Below, in pieces: positions 31,917 through 44,246 of a stretch of DNA of 64,000 nucleotides; position 1 is the first letter of the stretch; each line of letters opens with the position of its first letter. The stretch lies in the NCBI GenBank assembly GCA_033964015.1, contig JAWWUD010000059.1, forward strand, positions 124,001 to 188,000. The letters run 5' to 3'. A program made the position numbers and the translations under genes. The notes under the pieces were generated by a model that saw only the letters and a program-made list of their open reading frames with translations, was not told the DNA's origin and searched no databases. The stretch is from Scolanthus callimorphus. Lineage: Eukaryota; Cnidaria; Anthozoa; Actiniaria; Edwardsiidae.

Positions 31917-34900
31917 TTATCTCTTAAACAATGGCAATTTCCCTCCAATCAAGGAGCACCTGCAATTTGTAACAATTGGAAAGTAGTACAAGTTTATGGT
32001 AAGAGGGAATGTAAAACATTCTCTATACTGGAATCAAGCTTGCAGCTCATGAAAAGGGGGTTGAGTGAAAAACAGTTACCTTTACAAAGAACTCAATTTG
32101 CAGCTCGGCAGCATAAGCAGGGAACTCGGAATCATCTACCTTCTTCTTTATTCCCTTTCCTTTTTTTCTTTTTGAGGGATGTGGTGCACTGTTGCTAAGG
32201 CGTTTAAACTTTAGAATAACATCCTCCTTCCTGCGTTTCCACGTGCTTTCTAGCCCTTTCAGGTAGTCATTCAATTCTACGAAAACGCATTAATTAGAAA
32301 GATGTAAAAAAGGAAGACGAAAAATCTTCACGTGTTAGGAAGAGCACATGTTCCAAATATCAGCTAAACCCACCTTTCTCATCACTGAGCTGTACAGACT
32401 CCTGGTGGTCCCCATAATCTCTAACAAACTGCCCACTGTCTAGAATCTGACGAGCAATTCAAAGGTTTAATAAACCCGCAAATACTCACAATTATTCGTT
32501 CCTCAAAGAAGGTAGCATAATCAAGTATAGTGCTTCTAGCAGCACCAGGGCAGTCCTTGAATGAATCCATAACCTTCTGAATTGGGAGGGCTTGTCGCAC
32601 GATCTCAACAATGTTGTTTAGAATCTGCCTCCCTGTGCATCCTGAAAATGGAAGGTTAAAGCACCTCTATTTATTATTATATTTGCATTTGCTTTATTTG
32701 CATAATAGACAACAGACATTCAGAAAAAGAAAAAGTCAAAAAAAATTTTAAATAACCGTTTTGCCTCTGTTTCACTAAGAGGACTCTAACACTCTAGACT
32801 CATGAAATCTAACATAAGGCCTAAAATAGTAGCAGTACCTAAAACATATTTGCAAATAATATTAATAAATATTATTATGCTACAATACATGTAACAATTT
32901 TGCAAGCCACACTTATAATTAACAGTACTCCACAGTCAAAGTAAAGTATATGGAGGGGTATGACTTCCCTTTTGGGCCTTAAAGGCCCATCATCAACCTA
33001 GAGGTTTTGTGGTCTATTAGCCTATCAGAGCAGCAGAACAACAATAGATCAGTTTGACGACAAAAGAAGATAGGGCGCAAATACCGGTTGATGATGGGCC
33101 TTTAAGTCAATACCAGCATGACATATTGATTTTTATGAGGATTGTTTTTTCAAATCTCACCAGAGAATGAAGCGACTTTGATGTTTTTCCTGTCGATTTC
33201 AGTGTGCTGGCCAGGTTTTAACTTAGTGGTCACTCGTGGATACCCTCTAGAGCTCTCTGGACCATACTCTGCCAATGCCTCATTCAATAGATCTAGTGTT
33301 CCTACACGGTGACAGAACAGCCCAAGGGATCCTATGAGCTGTTCCAAATTCCTCATTTCACCATGAAGGACGCACAGGTTTATCGTACTGAGGTCTTCTT
33401 CTAACAAAAATGTCAGGTCATCCCGGACACCATGCGATCTGATTAAGGAGTAAAAAAATATGCCAACATTTTTTCATATTATCAAATTGCCTTTTCCTAT
33501 TAAATAGCACATTAAGCACTGTAAAAGGTGTCGGAACTATAAAATAAGAATGTTGATGGCATTTTTCATTGAGTGTCAAAAAAAATTGATTAATAAGTAA
33601 TTAGTAATAATTATTGAATTGATAATCTGAGGCACAGTTTTAGGGCAGGTGTCACATTCAAACCCCACGGACAGTTAATTTGGCCACTGTAAGGGGGTCA
33701 TTTTTATCCCAATGCCAGAGTATATTTCTGATGTGAGTTCCTTGGTGAGAAATCAATCCAGCCTCACTGTGCGAAAGTTGTCATCCACACCTTCTCACAC
33801 CAATTTATTAAGCAGAGAGGACAGATAAAAAGAAAAAAAGGAACATCATTCAGTCTGATTCTCATAGAACAGGCATATAGCATAACTTACCTGCCAATAT
33901 TGGACTTAGATCTTAGACAATCTACACATGTTTCATCTGGGGCAGCACCATGAGATGTACATACCTAAGTAGAGTCAACAGAAAAGCCAATCAGGGAAAC
34001 CAGAAACATATAAGTGAGTTGAAACGACACTGTAACAACCATACATTGCTTTAGTGCCAAGCTGCCGAATATTCGCAGAACAAACAATTGAACAGATTTT
34101 GAAAATAATGTTGTTGCAAGACTTCAAGATGCTAAATGTTAGTATATTATCCCTTACCACTGTTGCTCTACTTTATTTGAACGAAAAATGAAATATTATG
34201 AAGAGAAAACCTGCTTGGGTTAGCAGTCGAGAGTTCATTATTGACCAAATATGGTCATAAACTGGCCACGAATAATCCATAGCTTGGTTCGCCGTTACAT
34301 GTTTCAACTAAGTTATATGTTTCCGGGGAAACTCAATAAAACTAAAGCAGGAGAGGATATGTCTTTCTAAATTGCACTGTAGCAGTAAGGGTTTCATGTT
34401 GCTACAAAACATTCTCACTTGGATATTATGCATTAGAGCATTAAACAGGTAATAAACAAATTATGCCTCAGGTGCAGTCTATCAACAAAACAAAATGGCA
34501 TAAGTATCTGCCCTCTTATGTCCTTATGTTCATGTGTGAACATGTTTGTGTGAACATGTTAGTCTTATCATGCCCCAGCTCCCCATCAGAATCAGAGGAG
34601 CATTCCAATAAAATAAAATTACCTTCAAGAGGACCAAAAAACACAAATTCCTTACCCTTATTGCATCACAGTAAGCATAAAACTCAACATCAAGACCTTT
34701 TCCTGCAAGCTTGAAGTCTTTGTTATCTTTCTTTTGAAGAAGTAGGCACAGAGCCTTGTAGTCGACAGTTACTGTAATGCAAATTACAATGGTGATAATT
34801 CAGGACTGACAATCTCACTTATACTGTTATTATAACAATATAGTTGATGTTTGCAGGCGTAAATATGTTTTGGGCCCGACTCAGGCTCATTTTAGCCCGA

Positions 34901-37781
34901 GTACAGCAAGGGTTACTATTACTATTAGAATAACTTTGGAGAGCATTGAGTACAAAAGCGAGAATTTATGGCGAGAATCATAACACCGATTGACTTGGCG
35001 GGCTCTAATATATCAGAGCCTGCCAAAATGTCCATTACAGCCCGGATTATACGCCACAATGCTCGCCAAAGTTATAATAATATATAATGTAGCTCTAAGG
35101 CAGTACAATTTTGATGAGTATTCACATAAAATAATATTCAAAAATCTCTATTCTTTAGATTTTGATTGTTATCTTTGGAGTGTATTTTTTATGTTATGGA
35201 ATGTAAATTACCTATATAATAAGCCTCCATCATACTGTAGCTATGACACTTTTACATTACTATAGTAAGGTACCTGTGAATTTGATAGTGTAATGTTGGC
35301 CATCAACAGTCAAGCCAGTTTGCTTAATGATCTCCTTCTGCTTGTTTAGGTTAACAAGCAGTTCAATCAGATTATCCCTTCATAAGAAGAAAAAAATCAT
35401 AGGTTACATATAGTTTATTAGACATTTTTTTATGTAATAGGGTGGGTATTTTGCAAGTTATAAATGTAAGCCCCACAGTTTAGTAATATAACACACATTT
35501 ATCAATCAATTTTTACCTGTTCTCCTTGCAGTTAGCAATAGAAACTGGATACACAGACAAAGCACTCTCTGAGCTTTTCCCGAAGAAGTTTGTTGGCACT
35601 ATCCCAACAGCAACCTCATTCTTTCCTAAAAAAAAAGATAAGGCAGGAGGTTTTATATTAACAAAATTATGAGTGAATGGAAAGAGTTTCTCAGGCCCAT
35701 AGCCTGCGGGGTGCAGAGGATGTGTATCCCCTCCCCATGAGCCAGGTGGGGAAGGACTTTTGCTCCATGTTCTGTCAATTGGTGCCCTCTAATAAAACAT
35801 CCTGGCTACAGGTCTGGTTTATCATAGCTGTACAATAGTACCTCCTAGGGGGCGTCCATCAATCTTCATGTTAAATTCAAGACTCTGATTGTTGGCATCA
35901 TGTAGTCGCTGTTCCCTTATCGACCACACAAGCACTGGTTCTAGGTGTACATTAAAGGCATGGAATGGTGCATCCTCCAGCCTGCTCAGTTTAAATGTTG
36001 TCTTCACTATTGAAAATGTCAGCGATTTTAGTGCCTTGATGTCATTCTTTGTGAGGATCACTGGCGAGTCAATGTTACGCTGACATTGAAAAAAATATAT
36101 ATAACAATAAATATTCCCTGCAAGCCAATGCTATTTTTAAATCTCTGTATTGCTTGTGCAAAATCTGTTTTAGTTTTTGTTTGTTAGCCAAGGCCACTTC
36201 AAAGTAACAAAGCCTAGCCGGGAATAGCCTCATTCAAAGGTTTGGTTGACTAACAGTATGCAGAAAAAGGTGATTGCCTATTGTCTGAAATAGCCAGTAA
36301 ATACTAAAAAATACAAACCCCTTGAGGGGTTTGTATTTTATACTGATGGTCCCTGATATTGTGCTTTAAGTTACAAGTCTAAACTTACACCACTTCTCCC
36401 AAGCCTTGTTAGATTCAGAAGGGTTTGCCAAGCATCGTCAGGAACCTCAGACTTCAACTTGAATAATAACAGTACCCAGTCTGGTACCCTCATGCCCTCC
36501 ATTATACGAAGATAAGTGCCTGGACTGACTGCAGCAACTAGACCTTCCTTGTCACCTTTGGCGTTCATGACTATCTCTAAACACTCTGAAAGCATCTCTG
36601 TCACATTTGTTTTGTCTTCATCCTCCCCGTACAGAATGGAGTTTCCAATAACATCAGGAAGATATTCACCTTGGTTTTGGCATTCTAGAAGTAAGGCCTT
36701 CAAAACTTCATGGCAAATGGCAGAAATTTGCTTTCTCTTTGTGATTGGACCCAAAGGACTTGTTGAAATTTCCTTGATTGAACTGCTGGACGAGTTTGGC
36801 GAAGATGAGGCTGAGCTTGAAGGACTTGAAGTAGAGGGAGTACAAGGACTGTTAGGTGGAGAGACATGAGCCGGATGAGGCGAAGAACAAGTGGGCTGAG
36901 AAGGATATTGGTCCTCACTTGGCAGATTCCCGCCTAAAGTTTTCCCGCCTAAACGCTTCCCGCCTAAATCAAGTTCCTTCGAGTTAATAGAATCCCTGAT
37001 GGCTTGAAACTGCTCTGAGCAACGGAGGAAACCTTCAGCAGGAATGTTCTTTTGCCTTCCCTTACAAAACATAACTATAGTTTTTTTGGTCAAAAACTAT
37101 AGTTTTTCAGAACTATAGTTTTTTGGAACCAAAGATCACTATAGTAATTGCTAAAGATACTTTAGTTTCTTTAAAAAACTAAAGTAAATCCTGCCAAAAC
37201 TATCACAGTATATAATGGCAACTACTATAGTGTTTGTTGAGCACTATAGTAATTGCTAAAGATACTATAGTTTCTTTAAAAAAACTAAAGTAAATCATGC
37301 CAAAACTATAGTTTCTCGGCAAAAACTATAGCGATCACTAAATAAACTATAGTGTCCTGAAAAAAATATAGTTTTAATAATTTAATTAAAGTTTATAATG
37401 GTAACTTCTATAGTCAAACTATAGTGTTTTTGGTCACTATAGTAATTGCCAAATAAACTATAGTTTCTTTTAAAAACTATAGTAAATCGTGCAAAAACTA
37501 TAGTTTCTTTTTGTAAGGGTTAGAAGGCCAACGCAAATGCCGAATGTGGTGGCGACGTAGATTTTCTCTCTTTTGAGGAGTGGAGTTGAGTTCAACACGT
37601 TCAAGTCGGAGGAGTCAACGAAGCAAATCTCTCCTTCAAAAACTCGAAATATATCACTTGCTGCAAAATAAGAAGGTTTAACACCACAAAAACGTTTTGT
37701 AATAATGTACCAGTTTTTATCGGACCGTAGCGATGCAGACGTGACTCTTGTTAGCGGCCATTCTCCCGAGCTTGAAGACAT
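31917..37781 (-). CDS. Unrecognised ten-exon gene, exon 1 split by a MITE
   Basis: Exons (minus): 37781-37520 plus 37058-36389 (one exon cut by a MITE), 36079-35842, 35625-35517, 35377-35274, 34771-34656, 33964-33891, 33438-33161, 32641-32490, 32446-32374, 32276-32080, 32027-31917. From 37058 down all borders are GT-AG and phases fit through to TAA at 31917. The N-terminal region carries a Ser/Pro-rich linker. The central part has conserved-looking blocks: KIDGRPLGG, VGIVPTNFFGKSSES, VTVDYKALCLLLQKKD, CVDCLRSKSNIG and INLCVLHGEMRNLEQLIGSLG. The C-terminal exons hold a basic KKRKG-type stretch. I recall similar cnidarian proteins but no function. VDYKAL and HGEMRNLE could suggest a transposase-like fold, but that is only a guess. 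Confidence 0.7.
32979..33106. repeat. Short inverted repeat in an intron
   Basis: cttaaaggcccatcatcaacc near 32978-32998 and its inverse near 33086-33107 bracket ~85 bp. Probably a small MITE within the intron of the ten-exon gene; no target duplication found. Confidence 0.55.
36308..36339. repeat. Perfect 14 bp hairpin in an intron
   Basis: aaaatacaaacccc, loop ttga, then the exact inverse. It lies ~50 bp downstream (minus) of the exon 1 donor. Role unknown. Confidence 0.8.
37059..37519. mobile_element. MITE with internal AACTATAGTTTTT repeats
   Basis: Ends are cccttacaaaa and ttttgtaaggg, with tt (37057-37058 and 37520-37521) as a 2 bp target duplication. The interior is a chain of palindromic actatagt/aactatagttttt words, many repeated. 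Removing it with one TT leaves the two parts of the ten-exon gene's first exon in frame, which fixes the borders. Confidence 0.85.
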
Positions 37782-38059
37782 ATTGCCATCTCCGTCCGAT
37801 CCTTAGGCCAGCCAACCTCGAATGAAAGCATTCCCTTGAACCACATATTCGAAATTGCCGCTTGGTTGTTTATTAAAGTAAACAGAGTTCAAAATTTAAC
37901 CTTTTACTTCACTGCTCGATCGTAAGATATAAACAAACGCACACATGTAGAGGGAGCCTAGTGACGAGTACACAGGTATACCGCACAACACACAGGAGTA
38001 CCACAATGCTTGGCGTCGGTTAGCTGCACGTGTACACTCGTTTGGTGAGTTCTTCCGTC
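37782..38059. promoter_or_regulatory. Putative bidirectional promoter
   Basis: A 278 bp gap between two divergent start codons (37781 minus, 38060 plus). No TATA box is obvious. A shared CpG-type promoter is plausible from the layout only. Confidence 0.4.
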
Positions 38060-38556
38060 ATGCCGAGTGTGAAGCGCAAAACTTTGCAATATCACGTCCA
38101 CTGTGACGTTTGTGGGAAGCGGTTTAGTACAGTCATGGCCCTCACAAAGCATTATGGTGTTCATAACACACCTCGCAGGCCGCGCATCAGTTTTAACAAC
38201 GAGGAAGGAGAAATTGTAGAGGTCGCCCCGAGTCGACGGCTGCAAAAACGCTCGCACTGGTACCAAAGCTATTTACTATGGTTAGAAAGTCTTGTTCTGC
38301 AGATAAATAATGCTCTCCATCCAAGAAGCAAAGGTAATGTGAAATTACTATGTCCCAGGAAAAATAATATTTTGCCTGCGAATGATGTTTTTTATTTGGT
38401 GTGCTTACAGGAAAATGGATGAAGCTTGAGTTCGGCTTTCTCCCAATCCATGGCCAATTACCACACATAAAGCCGCAAACATCGCCTGCATGTGAATACT
38501 TTTTATGCTGGATGATGGTCCTTGGCACACGCGACTATACTCTAATAAAATTTTAA
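38060..38556 (+). CDS. Small C2H2 zinc-finger protein, two exons
   Basis: Exons 38060-38333 and 38411-38556, joined at aag|gtaatg and gtgcttacag|g, give 139 aa. One C2H2 finger near residues 15-35 (CDVCGKRFSTVMALTKHYGVH). A basic stretch (RRPR, RRLQKR) follows, then an aromatic segment SHWYQSYLLWLESL. Exon 2 adds KWMKLEFGFLPIHGQLPH. The stop overlaps an AATAAA signal (38545-38550). A single finger suggests a partner-dependent nucleic-acid-binding protein. It is transcribed away from the ten-exon gene. I do not recognise the family. Confidence 0.6.
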
Positions 38557-39212
38557 AAAGTTCACGCTATTTGTTGTTGTCTCTCTGACTCTACTCTATC
38601 TAATTTAAACTAATGAGCATGCCCTTTTATACGCATGTGACGTCACACGTCAGTCAGCAATTAATCCCTTTGAGCATGATGTGCCCAAAGGGAAGAAATT
38701 TTATATCTGTTCGGATTTCATAGCTGAAAATTTTGAGTTGCGAAAATTTTAGGGATTGAAATCAAGTCTTCCGAAAATGCCAGGGGAGAAACTCTATCAG
38801 AAAATTTTAGGTGACCTTTTCAAGGGCAAAAATCCCCCCAAAATAGTAAAATTTCGCCTTTTTGTGCAATTTGAATAATCCAGGGAATCTTAGAATCGAT
38901 ATACGAAAGTTGAAGCTTGAAATTCTGAAGCGAAAGTTTCAGTTCTCATTGCACCATCCGAACAGATACTTTACCGAAATGGTCATTGGGTGCCACTAAC
39001 TAGTATAAAACTGTGAAATACATGGCATGGCAAGCTGAAAACTATCTGAAGCACTAGTATAAAACTGCTAAAAAATACATGGCATGGCAAGCTGAAAACT
39101 ATCTGAAGTACTACTTAGTTTACAAAACTACTGCAATAACTAGAACTGGAAGAGGCAGCTATCAAATACCAAATTCTAAACAAGAGTGGAGCCAAAACAT
39201 GAGTGAAACCCT
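38557..39212. other. Non-coding, with a 2x ~60 bp tandem repeat
   Basis: actagtataaaactg through atggcatggcaagctgaaaa to ctatctgaag is repeated head to tail at about 38998-39057 and 39052-39118. No gene is seen otherwise. Confidence 0.6.
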
Positions 39213-40215
39213 CTAGTCCTTTTTGTCATTGCTAAGCTTCGATAGAATCTGTAGCATGGCTGTATTTTGCTGCTGCATAATAGCCATCATCTGTAGCTTT
39301 TGTTCTTGTTGCTGTTTTTGAGACGCCACCAGCTCCTCTTGGGCTTTTCTCTGTTGCTCTGCCTCTGTTTGCCTGACAACAAGCTTTTCCCTCAGAAATT
39401 CCAGCGTCTCATTACCACTTCTTTTCTTCTTGGTCTTGGGTTCTGATTCAGGTGACTTTCTCTTAGAGGTCTCCCCTAACTTTTCGCAAGCTTTTCTCCT
39501 GATTTCCTCGCCCGCTGCTTTATCTGCCGCAGCATTCTTTTTGCTTGCGTTGTAAGTTTGGAAGTCACGTCTCTTTGCCTCATCCCATTTTTCAGCTATC
39601 TCTTCCAGACAAATGTCCAACTCGCTGTCCTCCACATTGACGCCACTTAGCTTTGCTTCTATCCTTCTCTTAGCTTTGAACCAATCTAACACCAATTTGA
39701 AATGCTCCTGTACACTCTTGCTGGTGACAGAGAAGTTCACCGTTGTGCACGAATTTAGCCGATCAACTATGCCTGCCCACACCTTTCCAGTCTCGCTCGT
39801 TCTTGGTTTGTAGAGCCATGGTTCAGATGCTCGGATTTCCCTCGACAGCAATAGATTATGAACATCCGACCATTCCATGATCGATCTATACGAGAAGAAA
39901 TTCCAATGAGAAAAGTAGCAGAAATACAATGATATGAAATTGTTTCCCAATAAGAATTCCGTTTCCCATGTTCTTTCTTAAGGCTTTTATGCGCGAATTT
40001 TACTACTAAGATAAGCCTCTAAATATTACTTCTTTTATCTTTGAAGAAGGTACAGTACCGAGAAAACATTTTAGATCTCTCTTTCTAGGAAACAGAGTTA
40101 AAGAAAACAACTTTTGATTTAAATTTTTTGGTTGATAGACTTTATGAACTCACCCGCTTCTTTTCGACTTTTGCACGGACTCATTTGCCGAACTGCCAGA
40201 GTCACAAGATTCCAT
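39213..40215 (-). CDS. SANT/Myb-like DNA-binding protein, two exons
   Basis: Exon 1 40215-40154 (MESCDSGSSANESVQKSKRS) and exon 2 39885-39213, joined by a strong donor (gtgagt) and acceptor (ctcgtatag), give 244 aa in frame. Residues ~22-90 form a trihelix Myb/SANT-like domain (EWSDVHNLLLSREI; GKVWAGIVDRLNS; VQEHFKLVLDWF). Then comes a helical charged region, a nuclear-localisation-like cluster (KSPESEPKTKKKRSG) and a Gln-rich coiled coil (QKQQQEQKLQMMAIMQQQ). Such proteins occur as host transcription factors and as partners of PIF/Harbinger transposases; no transposase is nearby. The stop is 39213. Confidence 0.75.
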
Positions 40216-40632
40216 GACTGTTTTTTTCTCTGTAAAACACAGCTCTATAAGTGAATATGCACTTGAACAGTAATTTGCAACACTTGCAATTATATCTGAG
40301 ATATTTTGAAGGTAGTTCTCTGCAGTTTTGTTGGCGAAAATTGAAAAAGAAAACGCTGTTCAGTGGTGGCGGTCAAACCCACCTTTTTCACCGCCACAAC
40401 GTCAGGTCGATGTCAGGTGGACGCCACGAGGGTATGCAAATTAGTTGAACGCAGTGCGCTTTTACTTCCGGTTGATGTCCAACCGGCCGCCTCCAGTGGT
40501 TGCTTAAGGTCCCTAAAGCCTGGGCCTGTCATTGCTGGTGATAGTCATGTTCCTTTTTGAAATGATGAATGGCATACAGGCCTTCAACCGGCCCTATATT
40601 TCCTATATTTTTGAGTTTCTCCTATATTTACT

Positions 40633-40796
40633 AAATAAACCCCTTCTGGCGGCTGTAATATCGGCGGATAATGTCAAAAAAATGAAAAGTTGGCCGAGAA
40701 GCGAAGCTTCGAGGGCAACTGTGAAATTTTGAGGACCATTTTTCATCCGCGGACATTATCCGCCGATATTACAGCAAGCCAAGAAGGGGTTTATTT
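40633..40796. mobile_element. Short MITE, 164 bp
   Basis: aaataaaccccttct at the left and its inverse at the right, both followed inward by gctgtaatatcggcggataa with small indels. The arms cover about 45 bp each. No ORF. The target duplication is unclear in the AT-rich flank. Confidence 0.75.
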
Positions 40797-41151
40797 ATTT
40801 TATATCCCAGCGACTTCACTGAAAAACTCGAGAAAAAAAAAACATTGTGAACGTGAGAAAACCACTAAACTGCAGTACGGCGCGAAAAGGCAAATCGTAA
40901 GCGGTGATTGGCTAAAATATGTCTTGCGCACTTAAGTAAACGGGTGGGGCAGGAATCTATACCGTGAGCTTTGTTCAAAGGTGCTACCATAATTTCGACC
41001 TCGATTTCTGTTGGAAGTACGGGTTCAAAAATAAAGGAACCACTAAAACCTGTTATCGGTAGATAGTCCGAAAATTTCTTCTTACCACTTGGAATGTCCG
41101 AGGCCAGTTTCTGGCCAATATGGGCGAAATGAGAATTTTTAAATTAACATA
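40797..41151. other. Non-coding stretch
   Basis: Flank between the MITE and the LINE remnant. Nothing recognised. Confidence 0.35.
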
Positions 41152-42644
41152 TTAAAATATGTTAGTCTGCTCAACTGAGTCATGGGATAAATCGCCATTA
41201 GTCGATCTTTTTATTGCAGTTATTGTTTTCCTTTTTTTCTTTTTATGATTAATTAAATTATTTATGCCTTCCCAAGTTCCCTTCATGTTTTTGATATTTT
41301 CTTGAAAGTAGTTATAAAAATAAAGTTTTTTACTGAGGCGCGTAAGAGTCAGGATCTTATTTCTGTAGCGTTTATACAAAGCAGTGTTACCCGTCGATAA
41401 AAGCCTATTTTTTATTTTGATTGATTTTTGGATCCCCTTTGTAATCCAGGGTTTTGAGAACGATTTTACTTTACGTTTAGAAGCTGGTTTAAGAGGGGCA
41501 TGTTTATCGACCAGCTTATTTCGTTTATTATAAAATCTTGAGAACAATTTGTCGATATTCTTTTCATTTTCAGGCACCACACCCAACCAGTCTACGCGCG
41601 ATACATCATTCAAAAAATGTTCATCTGAATAATTCGAGTAGTCACGAATTAAAACTTTGTTTTTTTTTGTCGCGTTCAATGATTGAGCGCGTAATACAGA
41701 ATTGCGTAAAGTGGTCGTTTATGTCCGAGATCACATTACCACTGACTACCTAATCTTGTAAATTGTTTGTAAAGATATTATCAACTAATGAAAAGGAGTT
41801 ATTGTGTACACGCGTTGGCTTGTCAACAGTTGGCAATAGGCTTAAGCTATGCAGGGAAAACAAAAAATGTTGTGCATAATTGCACGAAGTGGCATGCAAA
41901 AGATTTATATTAGTATCAGACATTATGTAAATCGTCTTGCCCGTTGCGCTAAGTTTTTCCATAGTTTCTTCAAAATATTTCTGAAATGTTCAGGCGAGTT
42001 ATGTTGACGATACAAAACACCACAGACAATATTAGCTTTGTTTGGGAAATGTATTTCGATCCACAAGGCTTGAAACGCCTCGTTTGTGATTTTTTTCAAC
42101 TATTGTGTAACTTAGGTCGCAGTCAATGTACATACCAACGCCTCCCGCTGAAAGAGGCGTTGGTACAAATTCAAAGTTAACCAATTATTGTTGGGTTAAA
42201 ATCAGTAAAATTTGCATTTCTTATTCTTGTTTCGGTTACACCAATAACGCTAAATGGAAAATCAAGTTCATTCAAAAGATGGGTTTGGAAATCTTCAAGG
42301 TTACTTTTCAGACTTCTTAGATTATTATGAATCAGAGAAAATCGACCAGGAGCGGCTTGTGGACTTAATTTACTTTTGAGTTGAGTAAAACTATGACGCG
42401 AGTAATATTTACATCTGATGGCGCGAAGGTTTGAACAATCTGAGCCATCATTCTGGTCGACATTTAGACTAAACAGATCGATATCGTGTAAGCTGGGCAG
42501 CCGTTCTAAATATCTTTTTGATGGGAGAGTACTATCTGGTAATAAATTGTTGAACTGGCCATGACAATGCGTAATACTTAGATTAAAATAAGGAAGTTCA
42601 CGGAATAAATTCTTATTGTGTTTGATTACATTAGAGTTAGCCAT
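41152..42644 (-). pseudogene. Degenerate LINE ORF2, endonuclease part
   Basis: Fragments in several frames, minus strand: RFSLIHNNLRSLKSNLED and SVIGVTETRI (endonuclease start), PTPLSAGGVGMYIDCDLSYT (about 42155-42095, another frame), YIMSDTNINLL and LVDNIFTNN (GDxN and D motifs, one residue altered: SDTN for GDFN), ISDINDHF, then KPWITKGIQKSIKIKNRL. It ends at 41152 before the RT, next to a short palindrome (ttaacatattaaaatatgtta). At least three frameshifts. An old copy with no RT. Confidence 0.8.
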
Positions 42645-42692
42645 TTCTATTACATGTACACTAAGTGTTCGAGTAATAAAGTGTATAATAAC

Positions 42693-43516
42693 TTATACTA
42701 ACATTGCTTGCTCCCGCTGAGCTAACTTTGCTAGATCACCTGTATTCCTGACTTTGATGACACAATCGTCGGCTTCCTTTCGGAGAAATATTGTGGTACT
42801 CTTAGCCCAGCAAAAAGCATATTCGTATCGTGACTTGAAATCATTCGCATCAGCATATAACTTCTGGAGTCGAGGCGTAAGGTGATGTACTAGTCTGGCG
42901 CCTGATAAGTTCACATCTGCAGCCATCCCTACATTACTAGGGCTAACTTTACCTACCTCTTTTCTCAAAGCCATTACCCGATTCCTGGCCAGTGTTCGGG
43001 TAAATTTACAAACGATCGGCTTCGGGCCTTCTTTACTTGCGTTTCGATGTGGTACCCGATGAGCGATGTCGAGATCATTTATCGATACATTGGCCCCCAT
43101 CGCGTTAAAGAGATTCACACACAATCTACTTGTCTGCTCAGCGTTTTCAGTGGAACTCCGTTGGGGGATCCCTAGAAGCTTGATGTTAAATGAGTAGCTG
43201 TACTCTTGCATTTCTTCGACGGTGTCTTCCATTTCCTCCAATCTATCCTCAATATCATTTAATTGAGACCTGATTCTAGAAAGCTCCTGCTTGTTTTCAT
43301 CATACTCCTGACCAAGAAAGTTTAGGCTTTTTTCAGCTTCAGCATTCAGGGAACAAGAAGCGCCGCCATGATGTTCTCCTTGGTCAAGGTTTTCTTCGTG
43401 TACTTGCATTCTGCTTTCAAACTTTTGTATATCACTCCTTGCGGCCTGTAATTGCATCCTAAGATCGTTGTTACTTTTTTCAGTGATTTTACTGATTCTG
43501 TCGCTTTAGGAGGCAT
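42693..43516 (-). pseudogene. LINE ORF1, L1-type RNA-binding protein
   Basis: Start ATG at 43516 (MPPKATESVKSLKK). An A-run at about 43470-43480 carries a one-base indel, after which the other frame continues. A long coiled coil (LSRIRSQLNDIEDRLEEMEDTVEEM) is followed by an RRM-like part (YSFNIKLLGIP; INDLDIAHRVPH; PIVCKFTRTLARNRVM) and a C-terminal domain (IFLRKEADDCVIKV). This is the L1-type ORF1p architecture. The ORF2 remnant follows after ~50 bp. Confidence 0.75.
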
Positions 43517-44246
43517 TCTAAGGCAAAAAGTCAAACTATTTCTCGGACTAGAAAATAACGCGTCCTTTCAGTTACGCACACATGCGCACCGCACCGCGGC
43601 CAAACTATATCCGATAGAGGTAATCCGCCACTGAACATGAAGCTTATAAAGAGCAAGAAATTAACAGACCCTAGATACTAATAAAATTGCAATCTAACCG
43701 CCAGAATGTAGCCATAGAATCTCTTTTAGCCGAGGAGACTGTTGGGATTTCTGCCATGCTCTATAGACCCCTTAGCAGGACGAATAATATGACCCAAAAC
43801 AATTGTCCGAATGTATATGTTAACAGGGGCTAAAATGGTGCTGAAGTCACAGAAGTACAACAAGCGTACCACAACATTTCTGAATTGACATATCTCAGCA
43901 TTTCTGAATTGACATATCTCAGCACTCTAAGACTCTAGGAACAATAACCAGATTCATAGCCAGCATGAGGCCATTGAGGCACTCGCCTCGGTAAAAAAAT
44001 ATTTGTTAACGATAAACTACAGTTTAACTTCCTGCTTCATAATTGGAAGAACAATGAATAACGATTTATATTTTTTTTAATTTATTTATTTATTTTTTTT
44101 ATTTTTATTTTTTTCTGGAAATCTGGCTCACTCTGCCTCGGTAACGATGTTTTTTTCTGGCTACAGGCCTGATAACAACAGGGGGATCTAGAAGGCAATT
44201 ATCGCACTCAAGATCTTGGGTAAAAACAGTCCACTCCTGCTTAGGG
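43517..44246. other. Non-coding stretch
   Basis: Contains a 24 bp word (agcatttctgaattgacatat) twice in tandem at 43874-43922 and a T-rich run at 44070-44112. No gene. Confidence 0.4.

Noticed and set aside
37059..37519. Array of AACTATAGTTTTT as a regulatory element of the gene
   Set aside because: Inverted ends, the TT duplication and interruption of a coding exon identify a MITE insertion.
39213..40215. SANT protein as part of a PIF/Harbinger element
   Set aside because: No Harbinger nuclease or inverted ends found within several kb.
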